The notes beneath the pieces are model-generated. The model was not told the origin of the DNA, did not search any database, and worked only from the letters and a program-made list of their open reading frames with translations. Positions 15,784 to 23,879 of a stretch of DNA of 42,276 nucleotides are shown here, one piece after another. Each line of letters opens with the position of its first letter. Within the stretch, counting starts at the first letter, position 1. Made by a program: the position numbers and the translations under genes. The DNA comes from Nitrososphaerota archaeon (GTDB lineage Archaea; Thermoproteota; Bathyarchaeia; Bathyarchaeales; Bathycorpusculaceae). The DNA lies in NCBI GenBank assembly GCA_031256395.1, contig JAIRQQ010000128.1, forward strand, positions 1 to 42,276, given 5' to 3'.

Positions 15784-15851
15784 GATTTAAACAGGAATTA
15801 GGTTCATTATTAGTTGCTGTTTTTGTTTTTGGTTTTAGTGTAGGATGTTGA
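15780..15851 (+). CDS. possible 23-residue hydrophobic peptide
   Basis: The ATG overlaps the stop of the preceding gene as ATGA, and AGGGAG lies about 10 nt upstream. The product is a basic head (MRFKQ) followed by one hydrophobic helix (LLVAVFVFGFSVG) ending in Cys. The CBS gene begins 4 nt after its stop. It fills the gap between two genes exactly, which supports a real microprotein, but length and composition alone could arise by chance. Confidence 0.35.
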   Translation: MRFKQELGSLLVAVFVFGFSVGC

Positions 15852-15855
15852 ATGT

Positions 15856-16254
15856 ATGCTTAGAGTTAAAGATATTATGTGTAGGAAAGTGATTACTGCT
15901 AAAGAGGATTTATCTATTCAGGATGCTGTGCAACTTTTAAGTGATCGGCATGTTGGGTCTATTGTGGTGATTGATGAGGAGGAGCGGTGTCGGGGTATTT
16001 TTACGGAGCGGGATGCTATTCGGGTTTTTGCTGCCAAGTATTCCACTGCGGAGCCGCTTAGCAAAATTATGAGTAGTCATGTTGTGACTATATCGCTTGA
16101 GGCGTCTTTTGATGAGGCTAAGCGGCTTATGCTTAGCCATAACATTCGTCATTTGCCGGTTATAGATCAGACTGATAAGTTGATTGGGATGTTTTCGCTT
16201 AGGGCTTTTTTTGATGAGGTTTTGGGTGTGAAAACTCCGGGGTCAAGTGGGTAG
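15856..16254 (+). CDS. CBS-domain pair protein
   Basis: A 132-residue protein consisting of two CBS domains. The first is VKDIMCRKVITAKEDLSIQDAVQLL...GSIVVIDEEERCRGIFTERDAIR (1-60). The second is LSKIMSSHVVTISLEASFDEAKRLM...HLPVIDQTDKLIGMFS (68-125). Such stand-alone pairs usually bind adenine nucleotides and report energy state. It lies inside the GT4-barrel-GH130 transcription unit, so it may regulate those enzymes. This is inferred from position only. The coding strand is G/T-rich like the neighbouring genes. Confidence 0.88.
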   Translation: MLRVKDIMCRKVITAKEDLSIQDAVQLLSDRHVGSIVVIDEEERCRGIFTERDAIRVFAAKYSTAEPLSKIMSSHVVTISLEASFDEAKRLMLSHNIRHLPVIDQTDKLIGMFSLRAFFDEVLGVKTPGSSG

Positions 16255-16263
16255 TTAGGATTG

Positions 16264-17163
16264 ATGGAGCGTTTTTTAAAAAATCCGATTTTAAAACCCA
16301 TTGAGGCTCATGCGTGGGAGTCGCGGGAGGTTTTTAATCCTGCGGCGATTTATCTGCAGGGCAAGGTTCATCTGCTTTATCGGGCCTTAGGGAATGATAA
16401 TATTTCTCGAATTGGTTATGCGGTCTCAGGGGATGGGGTTCATATTGATGAGCGTTTGTCTGAGCCGGTTTTTGAGCCGCAAAATGATAATGAGCAAGAT
16501 GGGTGTGAGGATCCAAGGATAAGCAATGTCGAGGGTACCTTAGCCTTGACCTATACTGCGCTTCGCGAGCACAATCATTTGCAGTCCTATCAAGTTGCAC
16601 TAACCACTATTTCAATGAATGATTTTCTTGGCCATAATTGGAACTGGGGAACCCGACGCTTGCCCTTTCCGGGAGTATATAATAAAAATGCGGTGGTGTT
16701 TCCTAAAAAAATCGGCGGCCGATATGTAATGTTTCATCGCATTGAGCCCACCATATGCATTGCCTACTCAGATGATCTCAAAAAGTGGTGTGATATTATG
16801 TCAATTATGGGGCCCCGAGCAGATGATTGGGATAGTTGGAAGGTAGGGATTGCAGGTTCGCCCATAAGAGTCAGCGAAGGCTGGCTTGTTGTCTATCACG
16901 GAGTAAGTGATGAGAAGACATATTCACTGGGTATTGTTTTGCTTGATGCGGATCATCCCGAGCAGGTGCTCTACCGCTCAAAAACACCCATTTTAACACC
17001 CAAAGAGGATTATGAGCGCTTTGGTAAAGTTCCAAGCGTGGTGTTTAGCTGCGGCAATGTGGTTATCGACGATAGATTTTTTCTCTACTACGGTGGGGCT
17101 GACAGTGTAGTCTGCGGTGCATCAATCAACTTTGAAGACCTGTTATCATCAATACGCAAATAA
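16264..17163 (+). CDS. glycoside hydrolase family 130 protein (mannoside phosphorylase type), copy 2
   Basis: A 299-residue beta-propeller enzyme with the same GH130 motifs as the copy at 12510: FLKNPILKPIEAHAWES, VFNPAAIYLQGKVHLLYRA, DGCEDPRI, FPGVYNKNAVVFP, YVMFHRIEPTI and YYGGADSVV. The two copies look more than half identical by eye. A TTG lies immediately before the ATG and is less likely as the start. It closes the plus-strand run GT4, barrel protein, microprotein, CBS protein, GH130. Its first ~250 nt are G/T-rich, then composition becomes balanced. Probable activity is phosphorolysis or synthesis of a beta-mannoside; linkage cannot be read from the sequence. Confidence 0.88.
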   Translation: MERFLKNPILKPIEAHAWESREVFNPAAIYLQGKVHLLYRALGNDNISRIGYAVSGDGVHIDERLSEPVFEPQNDNEQDGCEDPRISNVEGTLALTYTALREHNHLQSYQVALTTISMNDFLGHNWNWGTRRLPFPGVYNKNAVVFPKKIGGRYVMFHRIEPTICIAYSDDLKKWCDIMSIMGPRADDWDSWKVGIAGSPIRVSEGWLVVYHGVSDEKTYSLGIVLLDADHPEQVLYRSKTPILTPKEDYERFGKVPSVVFSCGNVVIDDRFFLYYGGADSVVCGASINFEDLLSSIRK

Positions 17164-17220
17164 CCCTCACTAAACATGATAAAATGAAATATGTGTAGCT
17201 ACAAACCTACCGTAGGGGTA

Positions 17221-18276
17221 TTATGCTTTGATTATGTGGTAGCCTGAGGCTTTGCGCAGGCGATTCATAATTGCTAAGCCTATTCCGTCTGAGGATACGC
17301 CCTCTGCTATGATAATATCAACGTTTTGGGTGTCAACGTCGCGTAGAAGTCCAAAGAGGTTTTGGGCAACGCTTGATAGGTTGGTGCGGCTGCCCAGAGA
17401 TTTTACGATATCTGCTTGGTAGGCTGGTTGGGTTTCATCGGTGGCTAAAATGGCGATTTTGTATCCTTTTTGTTTATAGGTGTTTGTTAGGGTTGAGATT
17501 TTGGTTGTGATTTCTTGGGGGTTGCCCTCAACTAGTATGACGTCTGCTTGGGGGGCGTAGTGTTTGTGTTTCATGCCGGGGGAATTGGTTTTTTCAAGGG
17601 TTAATTCTTTGTCTGTTTGTACAAAGGGATGGAGCTCTAAATCCTCTATTGTTGCTTTTAGGGTTTCATAGGGTGTGCCTCCGGGGCGCAGAAGCAACGG
17701 AGGGTCAACACTTAAGTCGACAACAGTGGATTCTACGCCGATATCGGTTGGGCCGCCATCTATTAGGGCATCTATGGCTCCATTGAGATCATCTAGTACA
17801 TGCTGAGCGGTTGTTGGGCTGGGTTTGCCTGAGAGATTGGCGCTGGGTGCGGCTATGGGACAGTTGGCTTGTCGGATAAGAGCTTGGGCGATGGGGTGGT
17901 TGGGTATACGTAGGGCAATGGTGTCTAGGTTGGCAACGGTTTGTTTGGGCACTATTTTTGAGTGTTTAAAGATAAGGGTGATCGGCCCGGGCCAGAATTG
18001 TTCCATTAAACGTTGGGCTTTTTGAGAAACCTGCTCTACCAAGGGATAAACCGATTCGGGGTCAGCTATGTGTATGATTGGGGGATTGTCCAAGGGGCGT
18101 CCTTTAGCTTCAAAGAGACGTAAAACGGCATTGCTGTTTAGTGCATCTGCGCCAAGACCATAGACAGTTTCTGTTGGAAAAGCCACTAACCCGCCGTGTT
18201 TGAGGATATCTGCTGCGGGTTGGATTTTTTTTGGATCCGGACATTTTGGATTGATGTTTATCAGAAGGGTCTTCAT
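17221..18276 (-). CDS. sua5: threonylcarbamoyl-AMP synthase (Sua5)
   Basis: A 351-residue protein with a YrdC domain (about 13-205), recognisable by GGLVAFPTETVYGLGADAL, FEAKGRPLDNPPIIHI, ALRIPNHPIA and APSANLSGKPSPTTAQHV. A linker containing SPGMKHKHYAP and a Rossmann-like Sua5 domain (about 240-351) follow. It makes threonylcarbamoyl-AMP from threonine, bicarbonate and ATP for the t6A37 modification of ANN-decoding tRNAs, completed by the KEOPS complex. The full-length two-domain form is typical for archaea. It is convergent with the GH130 gene and downstream of the chaperone-like gene on the same strand. Confidence 0.93.
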   Translation of the reverse strand: MKTLLININPKCPDPKKIQPAADILKHGGLVAFPTETVYGLGADALNSNAVLRLFEAKGRPLDNPPIIHIADPESVYPLVEQVSQKAQRLMEQFWPGPITLIFKHSKIVPKQTVANLDTIALRIPNHPIAQALIRQANCPIAAPSANLSGKPSPTTAQHVLDDLNGAIDALIDGGPTDIGVESTVVDLSVDPPLLLRPGGTPYETLKATIEDLELHPFVQTDKELTLEKTNSPGMKHKHYAPQADVILVEGNPQEITTKISTLTNTYKQKGYKIAILATDETQPAYQADIVKSLGSRTNLSSVAQNLFGLLRDVDTQNVDIIIAEGVSSDGIGLAIMNRLRKASGYHIIKA

Positions 18277-18415
18277 CTTAGGCGCCTGATTGTGAGCTAA
18301 CTACGTGGATACACAGTATTCTTTAAGAGCTTATTTGTTTCTACCCAAAAATCCCAAAGACAACTAGCAAACTCGAAGAGGGTTAGGGGTGTTGGTGTGT
18401 GTGCGAGAGGGTTGT

Positions 18416-18799
18416 TTAGTAGAGGGCGGTTGGTTCTTTTTGACTGCTGTCGGTTTTTAGTACCTTATCGATGAGATACATAAAGATCTCTTGGGCTTGG
18501 CTTTCGCTTATGTTTTGGAGATAAACTGAGACTAGTGCGGTTTTGCCTTTTTTGGCTGCTGTGTACTCAGCAAACATGCGAGCAGAAATTACGTTTTTGT
18601 CACCCAGAAGCACTGAGGAGGAGGCTGAACCCATACTACTATCCCGAGGTTTAGGAATTGCAACTGCTAAGGTGCCTAGTTTATCTTCTTTTTCACTTAG
18701 CATAATCATAATACTGTTTTTTGTTTCCACATAAACAGCTAAAAAGAGGTTATCTTGATGTTCAACTGCTTCTTTTATGACATTGGCCCGCTCGCTCAA
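18416..18799 (-). CDS. proteasome assembly chaperone 3/4-like protein (tentative)
   Basis: A 127-residue protein of alternating strands and helices. The order FLAVYVETKNSIMIMLS, LGTLAVAIPKP, SSVLLG, ISARMFAEYTAAKKGKTALVSVYL, and a final helix resembles the small PAC3/PAC4 chaperone fold, with the LLG turn and the A-x-x-x-A-x-K-x-G-K-x-x-x-V-S block. Archaeal homologues of these chaperones exist. The TTG start (TTGAGCGAG) has GGGGAG 7 nt upstream. The resemblance is by eye, so a dimeric actin- or Lsm-like unknown is the alternative. Confidence 0.45.
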   Translation of the reverse strand: MSERANVIKEAVEHQDNLFLAVYVETKNSIMIMLSEKEDKLGTLAVAIPKPRDSSMGSASSSVLLGDKNVISARMFAEYTAAKKGKTALVSVYLQNISESQAQEIFMYLIDKVLKTDSSQKEPTALY

Positions 18800-19192
18800 G
18801 TTTTCTCCCCAACGGCTAAGAGAAGCTACAACTTAAAAAAACTTTACACCCCAAACATGTCAATGCCAAGCCTCAGAGACCAATAGTAAAGTTAGACAAA
18901 ACACAGCAAGTCAGATCTCATATTCCCGTATCTGCCATATTCATATATAGGTTAAGGGGTATGTTGTTTTTTTCAGTTAAGATTAGAAAAGTCTGTTTAG
19001 GTTTGGGGTAGAACTCTTATAAGCAATATACCTTGTCGATTTAGGTTATTGTTGTTGGTTGTAGGTTAGGTACTAAGGGGATTGTTGTGTTATAGGTTTT
19101 CTTGGTTGGTGGTTTGGGGTTGAGGTTTTGTTGGAGTGTTGGAAATGCTTAATTAAGGGCGTTTGTCTTTTCTGGGTACGAAGGAATAAACT
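18800..19192. other. intergenic region between divergent chaperone-like and prefoldin genes
   Basis: No convincing ORF is seen. TTTTTTTAAG on the minus strand near 18830-18840 may be the promoter of the leftward gene. On the plus strand, CTTAATTAAGG (19148-19158) with AAGGA at 19181-19185 fits the prefoldin promoter and SD. A further TATA-like TCTTATAAGC lies near 19014. The stretch 19030-19140 is markedly G/T-rich, with few C. Confidence 0.4.
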
Positions 19193-19567
19193 TTGAGTGA
19201 TGAATTATCCAAGTTGCCTCCTAACGTTCAAGAAAGGTTACTTAGACTCCAACAGCTCCAGCAGACTATGCAGTCGATAATGGCACAAAAGCAACAGGTT
19301 GAGATGGAAAAAGCAGAGGTTGAGCAGACCGTAGCAGAGTTAGCTAAAACTGCTGATGAGGCAGTTATCTACAAAACTGCTGGTTCACTGCTGATTAAAT
19401 CAGAAAAAGCCAAGGTTAACGAAGATCTAAACGAACGCAAGTCCCTTCTAGAGACGCGCAGTACAGTTATTGCTCGCCAAGAAGAACGCGTGAAAGCTCA
19501 AGTTAAAGAAATTCAGACTAAACTTCAGGAAGACCTCAGCCCAGTCTCAGGTCAATCCCTCTCTTAA
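19193..19567 (+). CDS. pfdB: prefoldin subunit beta
   Basis: A 124-residue coiled-coil protein. The N-terminal helix (LPPNVQERLLRLQQLQQTMQSIMAQKQQVEMEKAEVEQTVAEL) is followed by the beta hairpin DEAVIYKTAGSLLIKSEKAKV and a C-terminal helix, the classic prefoldin beta layout. Four beta and two alpha subunits form the jellyfish-shaped holdase that delivers unfolded proteins to the thermosome. The TTG start is supported by AAGGA 7 nt upstream and by the family's usual N terminus. It forms an operon with the DUF3194 and DHH genes. Confidence 0.93.
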   Translation: MSDELSKLPPNVQERLLRLQQLQQTMQSIMAQKQQVEMEKAEVEQTVAELAKTADEAVIYKTAGSLLIKSEKAKVNEDLNERKSLLETRSTVIARQEERVKAQVKEIQTKLQEDLSPVSGQSLS

Positions 19568-19577
19568 ACGGGACTTG

Positions 19578-19871
19578 ATGTTGTTGGATGAGCTCGGCTT
19601 TCCAGAGCTAACTGCCGAGCAAATCGAATTTTTATGTCAAACTACTGAGGATACAGTGCGCAAATATATCCTAAACCAAGTGGCCAGTAAAGATGTCAAT
19701 CAGCTGGACATCTTTGTTGAAGTTGAGGGCACCAAACCGGTTAACGTCTCTGTTGAAGTGGAACTGGTACTCACAAAACAAGCTGAAGCTATTGATGTGG
19801 AAGCATTGGTTAAGCAAGCAGTAGAAACAGGACAGACTACGGCTGAAAACTTTTTGAGAAAGATACAATGA
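19578..19871 (+). CDS. DUF3194 family protein
   Basis: A 97-residue protein (ATG at 19578, preceded in frame by a TTG). It starts with a helix (FPELTAEQIEFLCQTTEDTVRKYIL), continues with strands (LDIFVEVEGTKPVNVSVEVELVL) and ends with a helix (VEALVKQAVETGQTTAENFLRKI). This is the layout of the archaeal DUF3194 family, which commonly lies next to prefoldin beta. It overlaps the DHH gene by 4 nt (ATGA). The molecular role of the family is unknown. Confidence 0.75.
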   Translation: MLLDELGFPELTAEQIEFLCQTTEDTVRKYILNQVASKDVNQLDIFVEVEGTKPVNVSVEVELVLTKQAEAIDVEALVKQAVETGQTTAENFLRKIQ

Positions 19872-20896
19872 GTTTCAAAGATTTATTGGCAATTATAGAA
19901 GAGAAGCAGGCAGGCTTTGTGTTGCTGATGTGTCATCGCAGTGCTGATGCTGATGCAATTTGCTCAGCCTATGGTCTGCAGGGCTTACTTAAGCGATTTT
20001 TACCCAATACTGTGGTGGAAATTGGTTGTCCAGCAGGCATCAACAAACCCTCCAAAACCCTTCTGGATTATCTACCCATAACTGTTAGCCTCAAACCCAA
20101 CATTGAATCCGCAGAAGTCATCGTCCTCTTAGACATGAACACCATAGAGCAACTCGACGAAGCAACTGAGGCGGTAAAGAAATCTCCAGCCCCAAAAATC
20201 ATTATTGATCATCATGCACCAAATCAAGAAACTCTAAAACAATGCAGGCTTTGCATAATTGATGATAAGGCCTCAGCAAACTGTGAGCTGGTCTACCGGC
20301 TTTATGCAGAGGCACAAGTCAAACCCAATCTAAATGAAGCCAAAGCATTGTTTGTGGGCATATCTTTTGATACGCGCCATTTTGCTCTGGCAAACTCGCC
20401 TACATTTGGCATTCTTGCAGCGCTGGTTGCAGAGGGCATAGATGCGCAACAAACGCTTGCTCAATTTGCGCTACCTATCGAAACCTCCGAGCGCATTGCT
20501 AAACTCAAAGCATGTAAACGCGCAAAAGTAGTTCAGGTGGATAATTGGATAATTGCGCTCTCACATGTGAGTGCCTTTCAAGCTCCAGCAGCAAAAGCGC
20601 TGGTCGATTTGGGCGCACATGTAGCAGCAGTTGCAGGCAAAAAGAGCGGTAAAATTGAAATCAGTCTTCGAAGTGTTCGCCAGTTCAACGAAGGAGCAAA
20701 CATTCATCTTGGAACCGACATCGCCGCACCCCTTGGTGAATACTTACAAGGCATAGGCGGCGGCCATGCTATGGCATCGGGTGTGAGCGGCAAAGGAGAA
20801 ATCCAAGACGCACTCAAACAATGCCTAACACTATTAAAACAAAAAATAACCAAATCCGAGCAACCATCCACGGATAAAACTATTGAAGATACGTAG
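19868..20896 (+). CDS. DHH/DHHA1-family phosphoesterase
   Basis: A 342-residue protein with the DHH metal sites: MCHRSADADAICSAYG (motif I, DAD), VLLDMN (motif II) and IIIDHHAPN (motif III, DHH). The C-terminal DHHA1 domain ends in GGGHAMASGVSG. Relatives cleave short oligonucleotides, pAp or cyclic dinucleotides (RecJ/NrnA-like). The exact substrate is not clear from motifs. It is the third gene of the prefoldin-DUF3194 unit, in the order often seen in archaea. Confidence 0.87.
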   Translation: MSFKDLLAIIEEKQAGFVLLMCHRSADADAICSAYGLQGLLKRFLPNTVVEIGCPAGINKPSKTLLDYLPITVSLKPNIESAEVIVLLDMNTIEQLDEATEAVKKSPAPKIIIDHHAPNQETLKQCRLCIIDDKASANCELVYRLYAEAQVKPNLNEAKALFVGISFDTRHFALANSPTFGILAALVAEGIDAQQTLAQFALPIETSERIAKLKACKRAKVVQVDNWIIALSHVSAFQAPAAKALVDLGAHVAAVAGKKSGKIEISLRSVRQFNEGANIHLGTDIAAPLGEYLQGIGGGHAMASGVSGKGEIQDALKQCLTLLKQKITKSEQPSTDKTIEDT

Positions 20897-21297
20897 CTTT
20901 GACAGTTTTTCAGGGCTCGCCTTGGCTCACAAGTGTGATGTTTTTATTTGCAGGGATAGCGAGGTCTGTGCTGGTGAGTGTACGACCCGCAGAATTACAG
21001 AAAAAAATGATAAAAAGGTCGCATTAGCTACAATAGCGTTAAACCAAACACGAATTGTTAAGAGCTTCTGAGTTTTGTAATATGGCTTTCGTGAGAGATA
21101 CTTGTGCGAAGAATTAGTTGCGTTCATATCAATTCTGCGTTATAGGAAATCCTTGATTGGATGTTAGGGCAAGGTAGTTATTTTTTGATATTTGGGGAAT
21201 TTTTAATTATGTCCGAAGCATTTGGGTATAAAATCAGAAATGGGTAGCTACGCTTAAATGAACAAACTTTCACGCTTAGAGGGAGCAGGCACAAAAT
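20897..21297. other. 401-nt region upstream of the ECF operon
   Basis: No believable gene is seen; a 62-codon open frame across its first part lacks recognisable features. GGTATAAAAT (21225-21234) is a good TATA candidate for the ECF genes, and AGGGAG (21280-21285) is their SD. The 300 nt before that are unexplained. I found no match to TPP, cobalamin or fluoride riboswitch consensus elements by eye. Confidence 0.4.
21225..21234 (+). promoter_or_regulatory. TATA box of the ECF transporter operon
   Basis: GGTATAAAAT lies 64 nt before the first ATPase ATG. The predicted start site near 21258 leaves a leader of about 40 nt containing the AGGGAG ribosome binding site. Confidence 0.5.
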
Positions 21298-22146
21298 ATG
21301 GCATTAATCGAAACTAGAAATCTCACCTATACCTATCCAGGCATATCCAAGCCGTCTATTGAGGATGTGTCTATTCAGATAGAGAAGGGCGAGTTTGTCT
21401 TAATCACAGGTCCTAGTGGGTGTGGTAAGACGACTTTGTGTCGATGTTTTAATGGATTGGTGCCGCATTTCTATCAGGGCGAGATTAAAGGGGACATAAC
21501 AGTTGCGGGCATAAATACTCTGGATCATCACACCTATGAGTTAGCTAAACATGTGGGTTTGGTTTTTCAGAATCCTGAGAATCAGTTATTTGCGCTCTCA
21601 ATTGAAAAAGATGTGGCGTTTGGTTTAGAAAATGTAGGTGTCTCTCGAGAAGAGATGCGCCAAAAAGTTGATTGGGCGCTTCATCAAACAGGGATTTATG
21701 ATATTCGGGATCGGTCTCCACATGAAATCAGCGGCGGACAGCAACAACGGGTGGCGATCGCATCGGTTTTGGCAATGGAGCCCGAGATTATTGTTTTGGA
21801 TGAACCGACCTCTTTTTTGGATCCACTTAGTGCAGAAAAGATTTTTGAGGTTATCTACAAGCTCAACCAAGAGCAGGGAATTACAGTTGTGCTAGTTGAG
21901 CACCGGTTGGATTTAACGGCAAAATATACCAATCATCTTATCGTTATGGATCAGGGCAAAGTATGTTTGGAGGGAAATCCACGCGATATTCTTAGCAAAG
22001 AAGAAACTAGTCGTATTGGTGTGGGCATACCCAAAGCAACACAGCTCTATCAGATGCTAACAAAAGAAGGACATAATTTAGGCAATAGGACGCCTCTTTG
22101 TTCGGAGGAGCTGGCGGATCAAATCTTGGAGGCGCTTGTTAGATGA
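21298..22146 (+). CDS. ECF transporter ATPase, first subunit
   Basis: A 282-residue ABC ATPase of the CbiO/EcfA type. Walker A is GPSGCGKTTL, the Q-loop is VFQNPENQLFA, the signature is EISGGQQQRVAIASVLA and Walker B is IIVLDEPTSFLDP with a His switch in VEHRLD. The FQNPENQ form of the Q-loop is characteristic of energy-coupling factor transporters. It pairs with the next ATPase and EcfT to drive uptake of a vitamin or metal through a separate S component. Overlap with the next gene is 4 nt. Confidence 0.9.
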   Translation: MALIETRNLTYTYPGISKPSIEDVSIQIEKGEFVLITGPSGCGKTTLCRCFNGLVPHFYQGEIKGDITVAGINTLDHHTYELAKHVGLVFQNPENQLFALSIEKDVAFGLENVGVSREEMRQKVDWALHQTGIYDIRDRSPHEISGGQQQRVAIASVLAMEPEIIVLDEPTSFLDPLSAEKIFEVIYKLNQEQGITVVLVEHRLDLTAKYTNHLIVMDQGKVCLEGNPRDILSKEETSRIGVGIPKATQLYQMLTKEGHNLGNRTPLCSEELADQILEALVR

Positions 22147-22967
22147 TTGAGGTTTTAGATATTCACTATAGCTACCCCAGCAAAGTTGAGGCACTGAGGG
22201 GTGTTTCGCTTACTATCAAAGACGGCGAATTTGTTGCCATCATGGGACAAAATGGGGCAGGCAAATCCACCTTTGTTAAGCATTTCAATGGGTTACTCAA
22301 ACCCTCAGCGGGTAGCGTTAAGGTCGATGGGGTAGAGACAACTAAGTCTAGTGTTGCGGCTTTGGCACGTAGCGTGGGGTTTGTGTTCCAAAATCCCGAT
22401 CATCAACTGTTTAGTGAAACCGTTGAAACCGAGGTGGGGTTTGCACTTAAAAATTTTGGATTTGACGCAAAAATAATTGAGGAGCGCATCTCAGCGATGT
22501 TAGAGCTGCTTTCACTCTCGCAGTACCGCAAAACCTCACCATTTCTCTTAAGCGGGGGAGAGCGCAAACGGGTGGCGTTGGCATCGGTTTTGGCGTGTGA
22601 CCCCAAGATGTTGGTTTTAGATGAACCCACCATCGGACAGGATCATGAGCAGAAAGAAAAACTCCAACAGTTCATCTTAAAGCTACAAGCGCAGGGAAAA
22701 ACTGTTGTTGCAGTCACACATGATGTAGAGTTTGTGGCGGAGTGTAATCCGCGGGTAGTTTTGATGCGGGAGGGTAAAATAGTGGCTGATGGCGAGGGCC
22801 ATAAAATTTTAACTGATCCGGTGATGCTTGAGGCCGCCTCAATTGTTCTGCCTCAAATCGCGCAAGTATTTACTAAACTCTCAGCCGCAGGATTACCTAA
22901 AGATATTATTGATATCTCAGAGGCTAAAGCGGTTCTTCTAAGAGCACTGGAGAAACGTAAACAATGA
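22143..22967 (+). CDS. ECF transporter ATPase, second subunit
   Basis: A 274-residue ABC ATPase, a diverged partner of the preceding one. Walker A is GQNGAGKSTF, the Q-loop VFQNPDHQLFSETVETEV, the signature LLSGGERKRVALASVLA, and Walker B LVLDEPTIGQDHEQ. The last is typical of the second EcfA, where GQD replaces the usual LD. It starts on an ATGA overlap and ends on another with EcfT. Together the two ATPases form an asymmetric motor. Confidence 0.9.
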   Translation: MIEVLDIHYSYPSKVEALRGVSLTIKDGEFVAIMGQNGAGKSTFVKHFNGLLKPSAGSVKVDGVETTKSSVAALARSVGFVFQNPDHQLFSETVETEVGFALKNFGFDAKIIEERISAMLELLSLSQYRKTSPFLLSGGERKRVALASVLACDPKMLVLDEPTIGQDHEQKEKLQQFILKLQAQGKTVVAVTHDVEFVAECNPRVVLMREGKIVADGEGHKILTDPVMLEAASIVLPQIAQVFTKLSAAGLPKDIIDISEAKAVLLRALEKRKQ

Positions 22968-23752
22968 GTGTTTTTGACGGCTTAAAGTTTCGCAGAGTTA
23001 ACTCGATTATTCATAATCTTGATCCCCGAATCAAATTTGTCTATGTTATTGGAATCTTTATTGCGGCGCTTTTGTTTCTTCAGATAATTCCACTTGTGGC
23101 GCTGTTTTTGTTACAATTGCCATTTGTGTTTTTGGCGCGAGTTCAGAAGCAGTGGATACGTTCTTTGCGCGGGGCAGCGTTTTTGGCGGGGTTTATTTTT
23201 TTTATAAACATCGTTACAATCTTTTTGGGAAACAACTATACCGTAACACCTAGCAATATTGAGGGTGCCTTATCGATGACTCTGCGCTTTGTGGTGTTAG
23301 TGGAGTCTTTCTCGGTGTTTTTCCTAACCACCTCTCCGGATCATTTGGGGTTAGCCTTGGAGCAGTCCAAGGTGCCTTATGAATTTGCATTTGCCTTCAC
23401 CACTGCGGTACGCTTTGTGCCGGTATTGGCTGAGGAAGCGCAGACCATAATGGATGCTCAAAAAGCAAGGGGGTTAGAACTTGAGAAGGGCAATCTGCTA
23501 AAGCGCATCCGCAACTATATTCCCATTTTGATTCCTTTGATTGTGAGTGCTATTCGGCGAAGTTTGGAACTAGCTGAAGCTATGGAATCACGCGCTTGGG
23601 GAGCATGCAAAAGACGCACCAACCTCTACACACTGCGGCTACACAAAGGAGACTATGCACTGCTAGGAATCACTGCAGTAATTGTGACTGGGGCAATCTA
23701 TGCATACTTCTATGTGTCAATACCCACCATTGTAAGCCTGCTGTCGCTATAA
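22964..23752 (+). CDS. ECF transporter transmembrane subunit EcfT
   Basis: A 262-residue membrane protein with about five to six hydrophobic segments. Its coupling-helix motifs are visible as MDAQKARGLELEKG and EAMESRAWG, the two A-R-G-like sites that contact the ATPases. It completes an energising module (A, A', T). No S component is adjacent; this is a group II arrangement in which several S proteins encoded elsewhere may share the module. Confidence 0.9.
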   Translation: MSVFDGLKFRRVNSIIHNLDPRIKFVYVIGIFIAALLFLQIIPLVALFLLQLPFVFLARVQKQWIRSLRGAAFLAGFIFFINIVTIFLGNNYTVTPSNIEGALSMTLRFVVLVESFSVFFLTTSPDHLGLALEQSKVPYEFAFAFTTAVRFVPVLAEEAQTIMDAQKARGLELEKGNLLKRIRNYIPILIPLIVSAIRRSLELAEAMESRAWGACKRRTNLYTLRLHKGDYALLGITAVIVTGAIYAYFYVSIPTIVSLLSL

Positions 23753-23879
23753 CAAAAAACAAACAGCAAAAAGCATCTTGACCTACTAGTGCAGAAGAGA
23801 AAGCCCAAAGTTAGAGAAGATAGGCTTAAGAAGCGAAGGCAGACAATAGTTCTCAGAACAACAAGTCAGGGTTGAGGTT

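Noticed and set aside
20883-21071. A 62-codon open frame after the DHH gene
   Set aside because: No SD, no recognisable motif, and it overlaps the DHH stop. It looks like chance.
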